A stretch of DNA of 64,000 nucleotides. Source: Candidatus Zixiibacteriota bacterium (lineage in GTDB: Bacteria; Zixibacteria; MSB-5A5; GN15; FEB-12). A program made the position numbers and the translations under genes. Positions within the stretch are counted from its first letter, which is position 1; the number at the start of each line of letters is the position of its first letter. This document shows, piece after piece, positions 16,840-26,311 of the stretch. The stretch spans positions 1 to 64,000 of the forward strand of contig JAHOYZ010000039.1 of NCBI GenBank assembly GCA_019038695.1. The letters are read 5' to 3'. The notes below the pieces were generated by a model. It was not told where the DNA came from, ran no database searches, and worked only from the letters and a program-made list of their open reading frames with translations.

Positions 16840-18652
16840 ATCGTACTCCTTCGAGGTGGATCATTATCTGTTCGGCCATCAAGAGCAATTGATCAATATT
16901 CTCCTGTTTGGTCTCGGCTGGCGCAAACCGCCCGAAGTCGCACTTCTGTAGAGCCATGCAGACATCTTCTATCACTACCTCTTCAACTGAACGTTCCTCC
17001 AGCAATTCGCGGAGGCTATCAGTGGTCAGACCGTGGGGCGAAATGTTGAGCTTGTCGGCTACATACGAAGTCAGAGCAAAATGCACTTCGGCAAAGAAAT
17101 CACCGGCCTGGTCGGGTTTCGCCAGAGATCGAGCCCGAGCCAGACGTTTCCGGGCCAGTTTGCCAGCTTGCCGGGAACGGGCATAGCTGACATCGGAGGC
17201 CAGTCTTTCCCGCCGTCGTCGCACGAAGATCATACCGGCCAGCACGAGCACCGGCAACCCATTCACAACCAGATAGACCGGCGTGGTGAAAAACACACGA
17301 CCGATCAACGACATCTCTCCAGCATCAGTCTTGATGTATCGGATATCCCGCGCATCACTACCGATGAGCAAACTGGGACGGGCAAAGGGGGCATCAGTCG
17401 CAGCCACATATCCTTCCGGCTTGATCACCCGCAGTTTGATCGGAGCGGTTGCAATTGTCCGGTAACGCCCCTCGGAAGGAACAAAGTAGTTGTACGAGAT
17501 AGCTGGTATTTCCAGAGTTCCGGGACGTTTCGGGATGAACACTTCTTCATATATTTTGCTTCCGCCGATGCGGTCTTTGACTTTAGTGATGTTCTCACTG
17601 CTGGAAGCCCGGTAGATACGAAACTCATCCAACTCCGGAATGACCGGCTCAGCCGCGGCCTTAATATTGCCCGTCCCAGAGATACGTAGCGTTAGAGTCA
17701 CTGGCTGATTGACCTCGACTTCACGCTTGTCGGTCTTACCACTGATCTTGAAATTCCCGATACTGCCCGTAAAATCAACGGGACGGCCCTCGTCAGGCAG
17801 AGATCGAACATTGATCCTGATCGGCTTGCTACTGACCGAGATTTCCTTGCCGGTATTAAAGAAATCACCGAAAGCACTAAAGGGATCCCGCCCTCGATTA
17901 CCCCTCGCGGGAACATTGACACGAATAGTAGCACGACCAATAGTGAGATCGCCAGTCTGAGTAGGAAACAGGGCATATTTGCGCTCGATAATCTTGTACG
18001 TACGATTGTTGATCTTCTGGCGGTAGGGAGCCTTGTTTCCAAGGAGTTCTGTCCAGAAGCCGGTGGTGGTCGGTTCCGAGAGTTCCGGACTGCCATAATA
18101 CTGTATCGCGATACAGAACTTCAGCGTGAGCGTAACCTGCTCATTGACGTATGGGTTCTTTTTGTCAATGACAGCTTCCAGGAAGTGATCTTTCCCGCGA
18201 CTAGTTGATGCCGATGCTTCATCCTGAAGCTGTGATGAGGCCGAAGTTCCAGTGTTCAGAACCGTTAGTTCAACCGGATTGCCCTTGTATCGTTTCTTGC
18301 TGTGAACAATCGCGATGTTATCAATGACAAAGACACCGTGCTTACGCGGCATGAGCAGGTAACGATAGGTAACAGAGGAAGTGACCTGGCCGTTGATGAT
18401 GCTGAAATTACTGGATCTCCCCTGTGAATAAACTTCGAAAGCGGCCAATGTTGGAACCTGTGGATTAGGAAGGTCCTGAGATGTGCCTGCGACGATTATC
18501 TGAAGTGTGGCGTGTTCATCAAGACCAATCGTATCCCGGTCAAGCGAGACGGTCAGGGTGACATCATCTCCCTGTCCGACGGCACTGACCGTTCCACATA
18601 CCATAACAGACAGCAGTAACGTACACCAAATTATGAAGCCGGCTCTAGTCAT
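16832..18652 (-). CDS. batD: BatD-like envelope protein
   Basis: This 606-residue protein has a signal peptide (cleavage near VSAVGQ), several tandem immunoglobulin-like domains (about 25-420), a transmembrane helix (about 455-475) followed by a basic stretch, and a cytoplasmic helical tail. This is the BatD architecture, and the length is typical. Two other BatD-like proteins occur upstream in the same operon (21470-22507 and 25340-26218). Confidence 0.87.
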   Translation of the reverse strand: MTRAGFIIWCTLLLSVMVCGTVSAVGQGDDVTLTVSLDRDTIGLDEHATLQIIVAGTSQDLPNPQVPTLAAFEVYSQGRSSNFSIINGQVTSSVTYRYLLMPRKHGVFVIDNIAIVHSKKRYKGNPVELTVLNTGTSASSQLQDEASASTSRGKDHFLEAVIDKKNPYVNEQVTLTLKFCIAIQYYGSPELSEPTTTGFWTELLGNKAPYRQKINNRTYKIIERKYALFPTQTGDLTIGRATIRVNVPARGNRGRDPFSAFGDFFNTGKEISVSSKPIRINVRSLPDEGRPVDFTGSIGNFKISGKTDKREVEVNQPVTLTLRISGTGNIKAAAEPVIPELDEFRIYRASSSENITKVKDRIGGSKIYEEVFIPKRPGTLEIPAISYNYFVPSEGRYRTIATAPIKLRVIKPEGYVAATDAPFARPSLLIGSDARDIRYIKTDAGEMSLIGRVFFTTPVYLVVNGLPVLVLAGMIFVRRRRERLASDVSYARSRQAGKLARKRLARARSLAKPDQAGDFFAEVHFALTSYVADKLNISPHGLTTDSLRELLEERSVEEVVIEDVCMALQKCDFGRFAPAETKQENIDQLLLMAEQIMIHLEGVRFA

Positions 18653-18655
18653 ATT

Positions 18656-19396
18656 TTACCAGTCATTCCCACGGTAGGCTCCAGCCGCGATTTGTCGTTT
18701 GATTTTCTTCTGAAGATCCTGCTCATCATCACGCAGAGCATTGAGAATTCGTTCAGCATCCTCCTTTGATATCTCGTTTTGCTCCTGTTGCTGCTGCTGC
18801 TGTTGTTGTTGCTGATCCTGCTGGTCTTGTTCACCATCCTGTTGATCCTGATCCTGTTCTTCTTCCTGCTCGCCTTCCTGCTGTTCCTGCTCTTGTTGCT
18901 GTTGCTGTTCCTGTTGTTGCTGTTCCTGTTCCTGGTCCTGATCCTGTTGCTTCGGTTGAGTGTTCTCTTTGAGCATCTTGCGAGCCAGTTCCAGGTTGAA
19001 CTTCGCATTCAGATCGTCAGGGTTGATCTCCAACGATTTCTCGTAGTTCGTGATGGCGTTCTGATAATCACCCATGCGGAAGTAGGTATTGCCGATATTA
19101 TAGTAAACCTGCGCCGCCAGTCCTATATTAGTCGTGTTGAGTGCCCTGGTGTAATTGTCAACTGCCTGTTCATAGTCTCCCTGCTTGAAAGACGCTCCAC
19201 CGATATTGTAGAGCAACTCCGGCGATTCGGGAATCTCCACTTCTGCGCTGTGATATTTTTCCATCGCCGTTGCGAAATCACCATCATTAAAAGCCTCGTT
19301 GCCCTCCCGGACCAGATCCACATGATCGGCTGCCACACCGGTCCCCACCATGAGGAGTATCAGCAGTGCCACCATAGCTACCCATCGCATATTCAT
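18656..19396 (-). CDS. batC: BatC-like TPR protein with Q/E-rich tail
   Basis: This 246-residue protein has a signal peptide (about 1-22), three TPR repeats (about 25-125, e.g. YYNIGNTYFRMGDYQNAITNY) and a glutamine and glutamate-rich stretch (about 147-205) before a short charged C-terminus. The low-complexity tail is common in BatC homologues. The ATG at 19396 overlaps the batB stop by one base (TAATG). The tail may be a flexible linker or an interaction surface for the VWA proteins; this is inference. Confidence 0.85.
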   Translation of the reverse strand: MNMRWVAMVALLILLMVGTGVAADHVDLVREGNEAFNDGDFATAMEKYHSAEVEIPESPELLYNIGGASFKQGDYEQAVDNYTRALNTTNIGLAAQVYYNIGNTYFRMGDYQNAITNYEKSLEINPDDLNAKFNLELARKMLKENTQPKQQDQDQEQEQQQQEQQQQQEQEQQEGEQEEEQDQDQQDGEQDQQDQQQQQQQQQQEQNEISKEDAERILNALRDDEQDLQKKIKRQIAAGAYRGNDW

Positions 19397-20412
19397 TAGA
19401 CAATCCTCTTCCGCGGCTTTTTTCGTTCCGGCAGGAAAAACTCTCCGATAATGAATAGCATCGCCAACAGTAACGGCCACTGGAAGCGATCATCGTAACG
19501 GGTTACCAATGTACCTTCCAATTCCTTTTTCTCCAGACTCGCGATCTCATCAAATATCCGATCAAGCTCCATCTCACCGGCCGAAGCGTGGTAGTACTTG
19601 CCACCGGTGGCCAGAGCGATTTTCTGCAAAGTGACCTCATCCAGACGAGTCAGTATAACCTCGCCATCCTGGTCCTTCTTGAAGCCTACCTGCTTACCAC
19701 TACGGTCAACAATAGGAATAGGTTCCCCATTTGGATTGCCAATCCCCACCGTATATATCTTAACACCCTGCTTGCGAGCCTCCTCGGCAGCCTCAATCGC
19801 GCCCTCGTCCTGATCTTCTCCATCGGTCAACAGGATCATAACCTTATGCTTCTTCTCCTGCTGGTTAAAAGCACGAGCGGTCGCTTCAATAGCGGAGGAC
19901 AGGGACGTTCCCTGAATGCTGACCGATGTTTGATCGACAGCACCCAGTAAGAAACCGGCTGATGCGTAGTCGAGCGTCAGGGGACATTGAATAAAAGCAT
20001 CTCCGGCGAAAACGACCAACCCAATACGATCACCCTGAAGTCGATCAATAATAGACTGAAGTTCCTGCTTGGCCTTACCCAGTCGGTTGGGTTTCATATC
20101 ACGGGCCAGCATGGAATTGGAAACATCCAACGCCACCATGAGGTCGATCCCTTCTCGCTTGAGCATCTCAAGGTGAGTTCCAAATTGCAGCCGGGCCAGA
20201 GCAAGTACAATAAGCACCAGAGCAATCATCAAAAAGGTGGCTTTACTGCCCTGACGGACAAACGAAATATAGGGCGCGTTCTTCATAATCAAAGGCAGAT
20301 CACCGAAACGCTGAAGAAGCTTTTTCTTTCTCCTGAGCGCCCAGAAGACAAAACCGATCAAAGCCAGTACAACGAGCAACAACAGGAAGTTTTCAGGTTG
20401 GGCGAAACGCAT
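19396..20412 (-). CDS. batB: BatB-like VWA domain membrane protein
   Basis: This 338-residue protein has N-terminal transmembrane helices (about 6-26 and 55-75), a periplasmic VWA domain (about 88-300) with an intact MIDAS motif DVSNSM and the ILLTDGED strand, and a C-terminal transmembrane helix. VWA domains with an intact MIDAS bind partners through a divalent metal. It lies 17 bases after batA and is coupled to batC. Confidence 0.9.
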   Translation of the reverse strand: MRFAQPENFLLLLVVLALIGFVFWALRRKKKLLQRFGDLPLIMKNAPYISFVRQGSKATFLMIALVLIVLALARLQFGTHLEMLKREGIDLMVALDVSNSMLARDMKPNRLGKAKQELQSIIDRLQGDRIGLVVFAGDAFIQCPLTLDYASAGFLLGAVDQTSVSIQGTSLSSAIEATARAFNQQEKKHKVMILLTDGEDQDEGAIEAAEEARKQGVKIYTVGIGNPNGEPIPIVDRSGKQVGFKKDQDGEVILTRLDEVTLQKIALATGGKYYHASAGEMELDRIFDEIASLEKKELEGTLVTRYDDRFQWPLLLAMLFIIGEFFLPERKKPRKRIV

Positions 20413-20429
20413 CGTCTATCTCATCTCCC

Positions 20430-21473
20430 TTACGGCAGCTTGCGAAAATATGTGTGGGCCAGCAGCATTTCAAGCATTAGCAACAATAAGCCGGCATAGG
20501 CGAAAAAGTGGAATAGCTCAACATACTGAATATGAGCTGCCACTTCGATTTCGGTTTTTTCCAGTTCGTCTATCAGGGTATAGATCTCCTGGAGTTCATC
20601 GCCCGACCTGGCCCGGAAGAATTTCCCGCCGGTACGCTCGGCTATCTTCTTGAGGGTTTCTTCGTCAATCTTGGTCGGCTGATATACATAGCGCTTGCCA
20701 AATACCGGGTCCTGGTACGGATACATAGCTCGACCGGATTTGCCTGCACCGATCGTGTATACCTTAATATCGAACGCTGCGGCGAGGTTAGCGGCAGTAA
20801 CAGGGTCGATCTCACCGGCATTGTTGTCGCCATCAGTTAACAAAATGATAATCCTGCTCTCGCTCTCCGAATCCCGCAGACGATTGACAGAGTTAGCCAG
20901 CGCCATACCGATTGCAGTGCCGTCATCAATCAATCCAAAATCGACCTGATCGACAAAACTCAACAACACCCCATAGTCAGTCGTGAGCGGACACTGTGTA
21001 TACGAATATCGCGCGAATACAACCAGACCGATACGGTCGTTAACTCGCTTCTCAATAAAATTCTTGATTTCTTCCTTGGCCACATAAAGGCGATTGTTGG
21101 GTTTGAAATCTTCGGCCTGCATCGATGATGACACATCCAGGGCGATCACAATATCGACACCTTCCGAAGTCACCTCCTGATACTCGGTTCCCGACCGGGG
21201 TCGAGCAAAAGCCACCACAAACGCCGCCACCGCCAGCACACGTAGCAACAACAGCACGAAGCGGAAACGCTGACGGCTGCTCCGAGCGGCGCGTTTGACA
21301 ATTCGTATATCGGAGTACTTGATTGAGGCTGATTTAAAGCGCCGGTATTTGAAATGGTAAATCAGCATCGCGGCGATAACAAAGGCACCGACGCCAAAGA
21401 TAATCAGGGCAGGGACAGTAGTGTCGATCAATTCCAGGAAGCTTACCGACAATCCACCAAACTCTACATTCAT
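20430..21473 (-). CDS. batA: BatA-like VWA domain membrane protein
   Basis: This 347-residue protein has two N-terminal transmembrane helices (about 18-40 and 75-92), a VWA domain (about 105-300) with MIDAS DVSSSM and IILLTDGDN, and a C-terminal helix. It is a paralogue of BatB. Its ATG overlaps the stop of the upstream BatD-like gene. BatA and BatB usually act with MoxR ATPases in envelope-protein maturation or stress tolerance; the precise role is unknown. Confidence 0.9.
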   Translation of the reverse strand: MNVEFGGLSVSFLELIDTTVPALIIFGVGAFVIAAMLIYHFKYRRFKSASIKYSDIRIVKRAARSSRQRFRFVLLLLRVLAVAAFVVAFARPRSGTEYQEVTSEGVDIVIALDVSSSMQAEDFKPNNRLYVAKEEIKNFIEKRVNDRIGLVVFARYSYTQCPLTTDYGVLLSFVDQVDFGLIDDGTAIGMALANSVNRLRDSESESRIIILLTDGDNNAGEIDPVTAANLAAAFDIKVYTIGAGKSGRAMYPYQDPVFGKRYVYQPTKIDEETLKKIAERTGGKFFRARSGDELQEIYTLIDELEKTEIEVAAHIQYVELFHFFAYAGLLLLMLEMLLAHTYFRKLP

Positions 21474-22507
21474 GACGCTCTCTCCTGCTGTGAGGGCGTA
21501 CCAGTATTTTGATCGGACTGTGTATCAACAGTTGTGGTAACAGCCAGACGTTGCACCTGATCGGTGCGAACTCTTTCCACGATGGCATGAACGGAGTCGA
21601 AATCTAACCCTGTTCGTTCTCCGGCAGGCACTAGTTTGGCAAACTTTACCAGATCGGCATGACTGAGAAATCCAATCGTATCATCGAAAATACCGGGAGG
21701 CAGAGTCAAACTCTCAAACTGGGCCATGAACTCTTCTGTTGTCATATCGAGTGCATTACACTGGTAGACACGACCAAGATACCAACGAGCAATCTCGGAC
21801 AGTTCAATATAGTAGAGTTTATGTCCGTCACCGTCGATGAGGTTCTTTCCCTGAAGAACGGCCAGCCGTTCAAATGCAATTTCCCATGGCGGGCGGAGGT
21901 CCACCGGCTCAACCTCCGTCTTCTTCTTTCGTAACCGCCGCCAGAACCACAGACCGACCAACAACAGGACAAGCGCGATAGCCCCTCCCCAATAATAGTA
22001 TATGGTCAGATCGCGAAGGAACTCATACTGAGTCTTCAAGGGTTTAATATCCAGCGAGTCATCGGTGTTTAGCAGAAGCGAGTTCACCTTGACCGGCACT
22101 GCCTCTGAAATCATAACCTTGCGAGTGCCGTCGGGTAGATCGAAAATGACCGGGATCGGCGGAATAACATAATCTCCGGTCGTAAACGTGGACAGGACAA
22201 ACCTGTTTTCGCTCTGCACCCGGCCGTCTTCCAGTACCGTGACGATATCAGGTTGATAGTCCTTGACATCGAAAGCTCCGAGGTTGGCTCCCAGCGGTGG
22301 AGGAATCAGTTTGTAGGTCGAGTCATGGACGATTGTCAGGATGTACGTTACCAGGTCGCCCACATACATGTCGGCGCGATCAACGGAGGTGGTGATCTCT
22401 ACTCCCGGTAGAGAAGCTACCGTGTCAGCCTCGCTCTGAGCAAGCGTCACTGAAGGCAGCAAGCAAATCAAAAAACAGACAAATATGTAGTGACGTAACA
22501 AAATCAT
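21470..22507 (-). CDS. BatD-like / DUF4381-like membrane protein
   Basis: This 345-residue protein has a signal peptide ending near TLAQ, a BatD-type beta-rich periplasmic region (about 35-165), one transmembrane helix (about 172-190) followed by RRLRKKK, and a helical cytoplasmic domain (about 205-345). Such proteins usually sit between DUF58 and VWA genes in MoxR operons, as here. Its stop overlaps the batA start. It is one of three BatD-like proteins in the operon. Confidence 0.75.
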   Translation of the reverse strand: MILLRHYIFVCFLICLLPSVTLAQSEADTVASLPGVEITTSVDRADMYVGDLVTYILTIVHDSTYKLIPPPLGANLGAFDVKDYQPDIVTVLEDGRVQSENRFVLSTFTTGDYVIPPIPVIFDLPDGTRKVMISEAVPVKVNSLLLNTDDSLDIKPLKTQYEFLRDLTIYYYWGGAIALVLLLVGLWFWRRLRKKKTEVEPVDLRPPWEIAFERLAVLQGKNLIDGDGHKLYYIELSEIARWYLGRVYQCNALDMTTEEFMAQFESLTLPPGIFDDTIGFLSHADLVKFAKLVPAGERTGLDFDSVHAIVERVRTDQVQRLAVTTTVDTQSDQNTGTPSQQERAS

Positions 22508-22510
22508 AGC

Positions 22511-23428
22511 TTACTTCACATTATGGTCGAGAAACTCAACCCTCTCTGTTTGCGCCAAGCGGTTGATGTAGTCACCAAAAGCTGACTGGGTCTTCTCGGA
22601 CTGGTAATCCATAAAAGCCTGTGCCCGAACTGAATCGAAGGGGGCATTTTGATAGCGAGCGGTCTTATTGGCCAGATAGTAATTGTGTACATCGGAATTA
22701 TCAATCTGAACTTGGGGAATCACTTTGTCGACTACATAGCGATCCACCAGCAATTGCTTATAGAACAGATGCTGACGGCGTTTGACTTCGGGATCGTCGC
22801 CATAGTTCTCCCTGACCGCAGCATGATAGATCAACTCAAGACCAACCTGCTGATGCACAAACTCGATCTTCGCTTCACGACTGAGATAGCGCTGCTGCAC
22901 TTCAACCGGCAACGCCTGTATCCGGTCGGTGATTTCCGACATATAGAATGGCACGCCGCCGATCCGAGCTACAGCCACGTCCTTGTCATCACGTGGTCCC
23001 GCGTCCAGATTAGCGACCTGATCCAGCTGCCTTCGGGCGTCAACGATATTACCCATCTTCTCCAGCGAAGCAACCAATTTGCGGCCGACCTCATCCGAGA
23101 AAGAAGCATCCGGGTCCAGTGTCTGCGCCCGAACATAGTGGGCTGCTGCCTGCTCATAATCCAGAAGATGCTCGAAGTAAATGCGAGCCATAAGATAGTT
23201 CACGTTGGCTCTGGTCTTCTTCTCGATCCCCTCTATATCAAGGATACGCGCATATTCCAAAACAGCAGCAGAATACAGACGGTTGTCGCGTAACTCACCG
23301 GCCAATTTCTTATGACGTTCGATTGCCTCACCATAATCGGTCGTATTCATACACGACACAAAAGCCAGACATATAATCAAACCAAGGCCCAGCATCAGGA
23401 GACTGTATATTTTTATGCTTGATGTCAT
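22511..23428 (-). CDS. Lipoprotein with TPR and SurA-like chaperone region
   Basis: This 305-residue lipoprotein has lipobox FVSC with the cysteine at residue 26. An N-terminal TPR-like helical part (about 32-140) is followed by a region resembling the SurA/PpiC N-terminal chaperone fold (about 150-290: VARIGGVPFYMSEI, then helices with LVDRYVVDKVIP). The parvulin isomerase domain is absent, so it would be a chaperone-only protein. It sits three bases after the BatD-like stop within the Bat operon, which is not part of the classical bat gene set. Confidence 0.65.
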   Translation of the reverse strand: MTSSIKIYSLLMLGLGLIICLAFVSCMNTTDYGEAIERHKKLAGELRDNRLYSAAVLEYARILDIEGIEKKTRANVNYLMARIYFEHLLDYEQAAAHYVRAQTLDPDASFSDEVGRKLVASLEKMGNIVDARRQLDQVANLDAGPRDDKDVAVARIGGVPFYMSEITDRIQALPVEVQQRYLSREAKIEFVHQQVGLELIYHAAVRENYGDDPEVKRRQHLFYKQLLVDRYVVDKVIPQVQIDNSDVHNYYLANKTARYQNAPFDSVRAQAFMDYQSEKTQSAFGDYINRLAQTERVEFLDHNVK

Positions 23429-23439
23429 AGTAAGTTCAG

Positions 23440-24315
23440 TTAGAATCGTTTCTCGCGCTTCCGGAAGAAATTGATTAACGGTATGGTGTATGGCTGGTCG
23501 GTACGGATATTGATAAAGTCAAGGTCTATCAACTGGAACTCGCGGGTCAGGTTGGCGACATCTTCATCAGAACGAGCCGCAAATTCACGACGAAACTCCC
23601 TGGACGACGTATCGACCATATAGACTTCGCCTGTCTCAGCATCTTCAAGCTCAATCAACCCTACATCCTCGAAGGTTGTTTCACGGGGATCGCTGATTTT
23701 GATAGCCACCACATCGTGTTTGCGATTGGCGATCTGAAGCGGCTTGCGGTAGCCTTCCGAAAGAAAATCGGAAATGAGAAACACGACCGACTTGCGTCTT
23801 ATGACCCGATTGAAATACTCCATCGCACCACCGATATCAGTGCCAATTCCCTTCGGCTTGAAATAGAGTATCTCCCGGATAAGACGCAGAACGTGAGCAC
23901 GACCCTTCTTGGGAGGAACGAACTTCTCAATCTCGTCGGTGAATATGATCAACCCCACCTTGTCGTTATTCTTGATCGCGGAGAAAGCCAGTAGCGCTCC
24001 GATTTCGGCAGCCGTTTCGCTCTTGAAACGGTCACGAGTTCCAAAGCGCCCCGACGATGATGCATCGACCAGTAACACAACCGACAGTTCGCGTTCTTCT
24101 TTGAATTTCTTAATATGCGGATAGCCGGTGCGTGCGGTAACGTTCCAATCGATCAGACGGATGTCATCACCAGACACATACTCTCGCACTTCCTCAAATT
24201 CCATCCCCTGACCCTTGAAGGTCGAATGGTATTCGCCGGAGAAAAGATCATTGACCAGTTTCTTGGTACGAATCTCGATCCGTCGTATTTTCTTCAGTAC
24301 TTCTGCCGGTAGCAT
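23440..24315 (-). CDS. DUF58 domain protein
   Basis: This 291-residue protein has the DUF58 core motif SGDDIRLIDWNVTAR (about 48-62) and a VWA-like fold with a partial MIDAS (VDASSSGRFG, about 87-96) and LISDFLSEG. DUF58 proteins almost always accompany MoxR ATPases, and their function is unknown. It lies 12 bases after moxR. Confidence 0.9.
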   Translation of the reverse strand: MLPAEVLKKIRRIEIRTKKLVNDLFSGEYHSTFKGQGMEFEEVREYVSGDDIRLIDWNVTARTGYPHIKKFKEERELSVVLLVDASSSGRFGTRDRFKSETAAEIGALLAFSAIKNNDKVGLIIFTDEIEKFVPPKKGRAHVLRLIREILYFKPKGIGTDIGGAMEYFNRVIRRKSVVFLISDFLSEGYRKPLQIANRKHDVVAIKISDPRETTFEDVGLIELEDAETGEVYMVDTSSREFRREFAARSDEDVANLTREFQLIDLDFINIRTDQPYTIPLINFFRKREKRF

Positions 24316-24327
24316 AATTGATTGTGC

Positions 24328-25317
24328 CTACGGAACCTCAATGGCGTCAAATACTTTGGCCACGATGGAATCGCTGTCGATTTCCTCAGCCTCAGCTTCA
24401 TAGGTGATAAGAATACGATGGCGCAGCACGTCGTGGCCAATCGCCTTGATATCTTCCGGTGTAACGTACCCGCGTCCCTTCAGGAAAGCGTGCGCCTTGG
24501 CCGCCAGGTTAAGGTAGATCGTGGCACGAGGAGAAGCGCCATAGGCAATTAGGTTCCCCAACTCGCCCAAACCATATTTGTCCGGCTCACGAGTGGCAAA
24601 GATGATATTTACGATATACTCCTTGACCTTGTCATCAATATAAATCGAACGCACAACTCCGCGAGCACGAATAATATCTTCAGGTGTGATAACCTTATCG
24701 ATCTCCGGCAGGGCACCGCCGGTGTTGCGCTCCATGATCTCACGTTCCTCGGCCGGACTGGGGTATCCAATCTTGAGCATGAACATGAAACGATCAATCT
24801 GCGCCTCAGGGAGCGGGTACGTGCCTTCCTGCTCAATCGGATTCTGGGTGGCCAGCACCAAAAAAGGCTCGTCCAGCTTGAAAGTAGAATCGCTGATCGT
24901 CACCTGACGTTCCTGCATTGCCTCCAGAAGCGCCGACTGGACCTTGGCGGGGGCACGGTTGATCTCGTCAGCCAGAATGATATTGGCGAAGATCGGGCCT
25001 TTCTTGACCGAGAACTGAGCGGTCTGGGGATTGTAGATCATGGTACCGATCAAATCGGCCGGCAGCAGATCAGGCGTAAACTGCAAACGCTGAAATTTGG
25101 TCTGAACAGCGTCTGACAGCGTCTTGACTGCCAGGGTCTTGGCCAGACCGGGAACACCCTCGATAAGGATATGGCCATCAGCCAGAATACCGATCAGAAG
25201 CCGGTCGAGGAGGTACTCCTGTCCGACGATGACTGTCGCCATTTGCTCCGTCAGACGCTTAATGAACGATGATTCCTGCTCCACGCGAGCCTGAATTTCT
25301 TGAATATCGGTGTGCAT
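24328..25317 (-). CDS. MoxR-family AAA+ ATPase
   Basis: This 329-residue AAA+ ATPase has Walker A EGVPGLAKT (about 53-61), Walker B IILADEINRA (about 113-122), sensor 1 LATQNP and an arginine finger region QIDRFMF. The ATG at 25317 has GGAGG six bases before it; a TTG one codon earlier is less likely. MoxR proteins act as chaperone-like ATPases with VWA partners. BatA, BatB and the DUF58 protein encoded downstream are the obvious partners. Confidence 0.94.
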   Translation of the reverse strand: MHTDIQEIQARVEQESSFIKRLTEQMATVIVGQEYLLDRLLIGILADGHILIEGVPGLAKTLAVKTLSDAVQTKFQRLQFTPDLLPADLIGTMIYNPQTAQFSVKKGPIFANIILADEINRAPAKVQSALLEAMQERQVTISDSTFKLDEPFLVLATQNPIEQEGTYPLPEAQIDRFMFMLKIGYPSPAEEREIMERNTGGALPEIDKVITPEDIIRARGVVRSIYIDDKVKEYIVNIIFATREPDKYGLGELGNLIAYGASPRATIYLNLAAKAHAFLKGRGYVTPEDIKAIGHDVLRHRILITYEAEAEEIDSDSIVAKVFDAIEVP

Positions 25318-25339
25318 CAATCCTCCGGATATATGTACT

Positions 25340-26218
25340 TCATAATTTACTTAATAACTCGCGCACTTCGGATTCCAACCGGATAGTATCTCCCGGTGCG
25401 GATATTACCGGGCGGAACTTGTCCTTTTCGGCAACGACCATCAATTGCACCAGTTTGTCGATCTGTGATGACGATAACGATGAGCCTTCAAACGCGGCTG
25501 ACAGGTCTGCCTCGTTGAGACCTTCGGCCTTTATGGAATACTGTGCGGCCAGGAAATCTATCAACAACCGGTGTAGTCCGGACTGGAATTTCTTCATGTC
25601 GGAGTCGGCTTCCTGTTTGAGCAAAGCCAATTCATCGAGAGCCTTCTCGGTCGGTCTTTGCTCCGATGGTCCGTCCGCTTTTCTTTTTGAGCGCACTACC
25701 ACCACAACTACAATTACTACGACCACAATGGCCGCAATGACCACGATTAGCCAGATCGAGACACCGGCCTTCTCCTTTTCGACCGGAACAGGTTCCCGGA
25801 TCTGGACCGTCATCGCCTCAGTGACTAATTCTCCCTCGGCACTATCAGCCCGGGTTATATAACTAATGACGATAGGATCGATCTTCCCAAGTCCGGCCGA
25901 GGTCGGAATAAGTGTGTACCTATAGGTTTTGGTTGTGATCTCATCCGATCCTGATCCCGATGCTGCTATGGAGGAAGTGAACCCTCCAACCCGCAGACGA
26001 TCAAAATATGTTTCGAGAGGTTGCTTGAACCTGTAAGACGCCTGAGACCCATCCCACTGCAACTTGATCTCAAAGACCGTGCTATCCTCGAAAGCTACCG
26101 TCGCTTTTTCAAGTGACTGCGAGACAGATATGCCGTCAGCCAGACAAGAACTCGCCAGGATCACCAATGCTGTCAGAACCAGAGTAGCTAATCTCACAAA
26201 CTTCCGATCACCTTTCAT
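25340..26218 (-). CDS. Short BatD-like membrane protein
   Basis: This 292-residue protein has a signal peptide ending near SCLADG, a BatD-like beta domain (about 30-145), a strongly hydrophobic helix made mostly of I and V (about 152-176), a basic stop-transfer RSKRK, and a helical cytoplasmic tail. It resembles the BatD-like protein at 21470-22507 in layout. It is first in the Bat operon, 22 bases ahead of moxR. Confidence 0.65.
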   Translation of the reverse strand: MKGDRKFVRLATLVLTALVILASSCLADGISVSQSLEKATVAFEDSTVFEIKLQWDGSQASYRFKQPLETYFDRLRVGGFTSSIAASGSGSDEITTKTYRYTLIPTSAGLGKIDPIVISYITRADSAEGELVTEAMTVQIREPVPVEKEKAGVSIWLIVVIAAIVVVVIVVVVVVRSKRKADGPSEQRPTEKALDELALLKQEADSDMKKFQSGLHRLLIDFLAAQYSIKAEGLNEADLSAAFEGSSLSSSQIDKLVQLMVVAEKDKFRPVISAPGDTIRLESEVRELLSKL

Positions 26219-26311
26219 TCTCGAAAACCCAACTGCAACGATGAGTTGAGCCAGACTACCTTACAGTTGATCTTATACTCCAAATTCGGACGACAGTTTC
26301 ACAAAAAGCCG

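Noticed and set aside
18779-19399. Leucine-rich plus-strand frame opposite batC
   Set aside because: It is the antisense reading of the glutamine-rich stretch of batC, where CAG/CAA becomes CTG/TTG.
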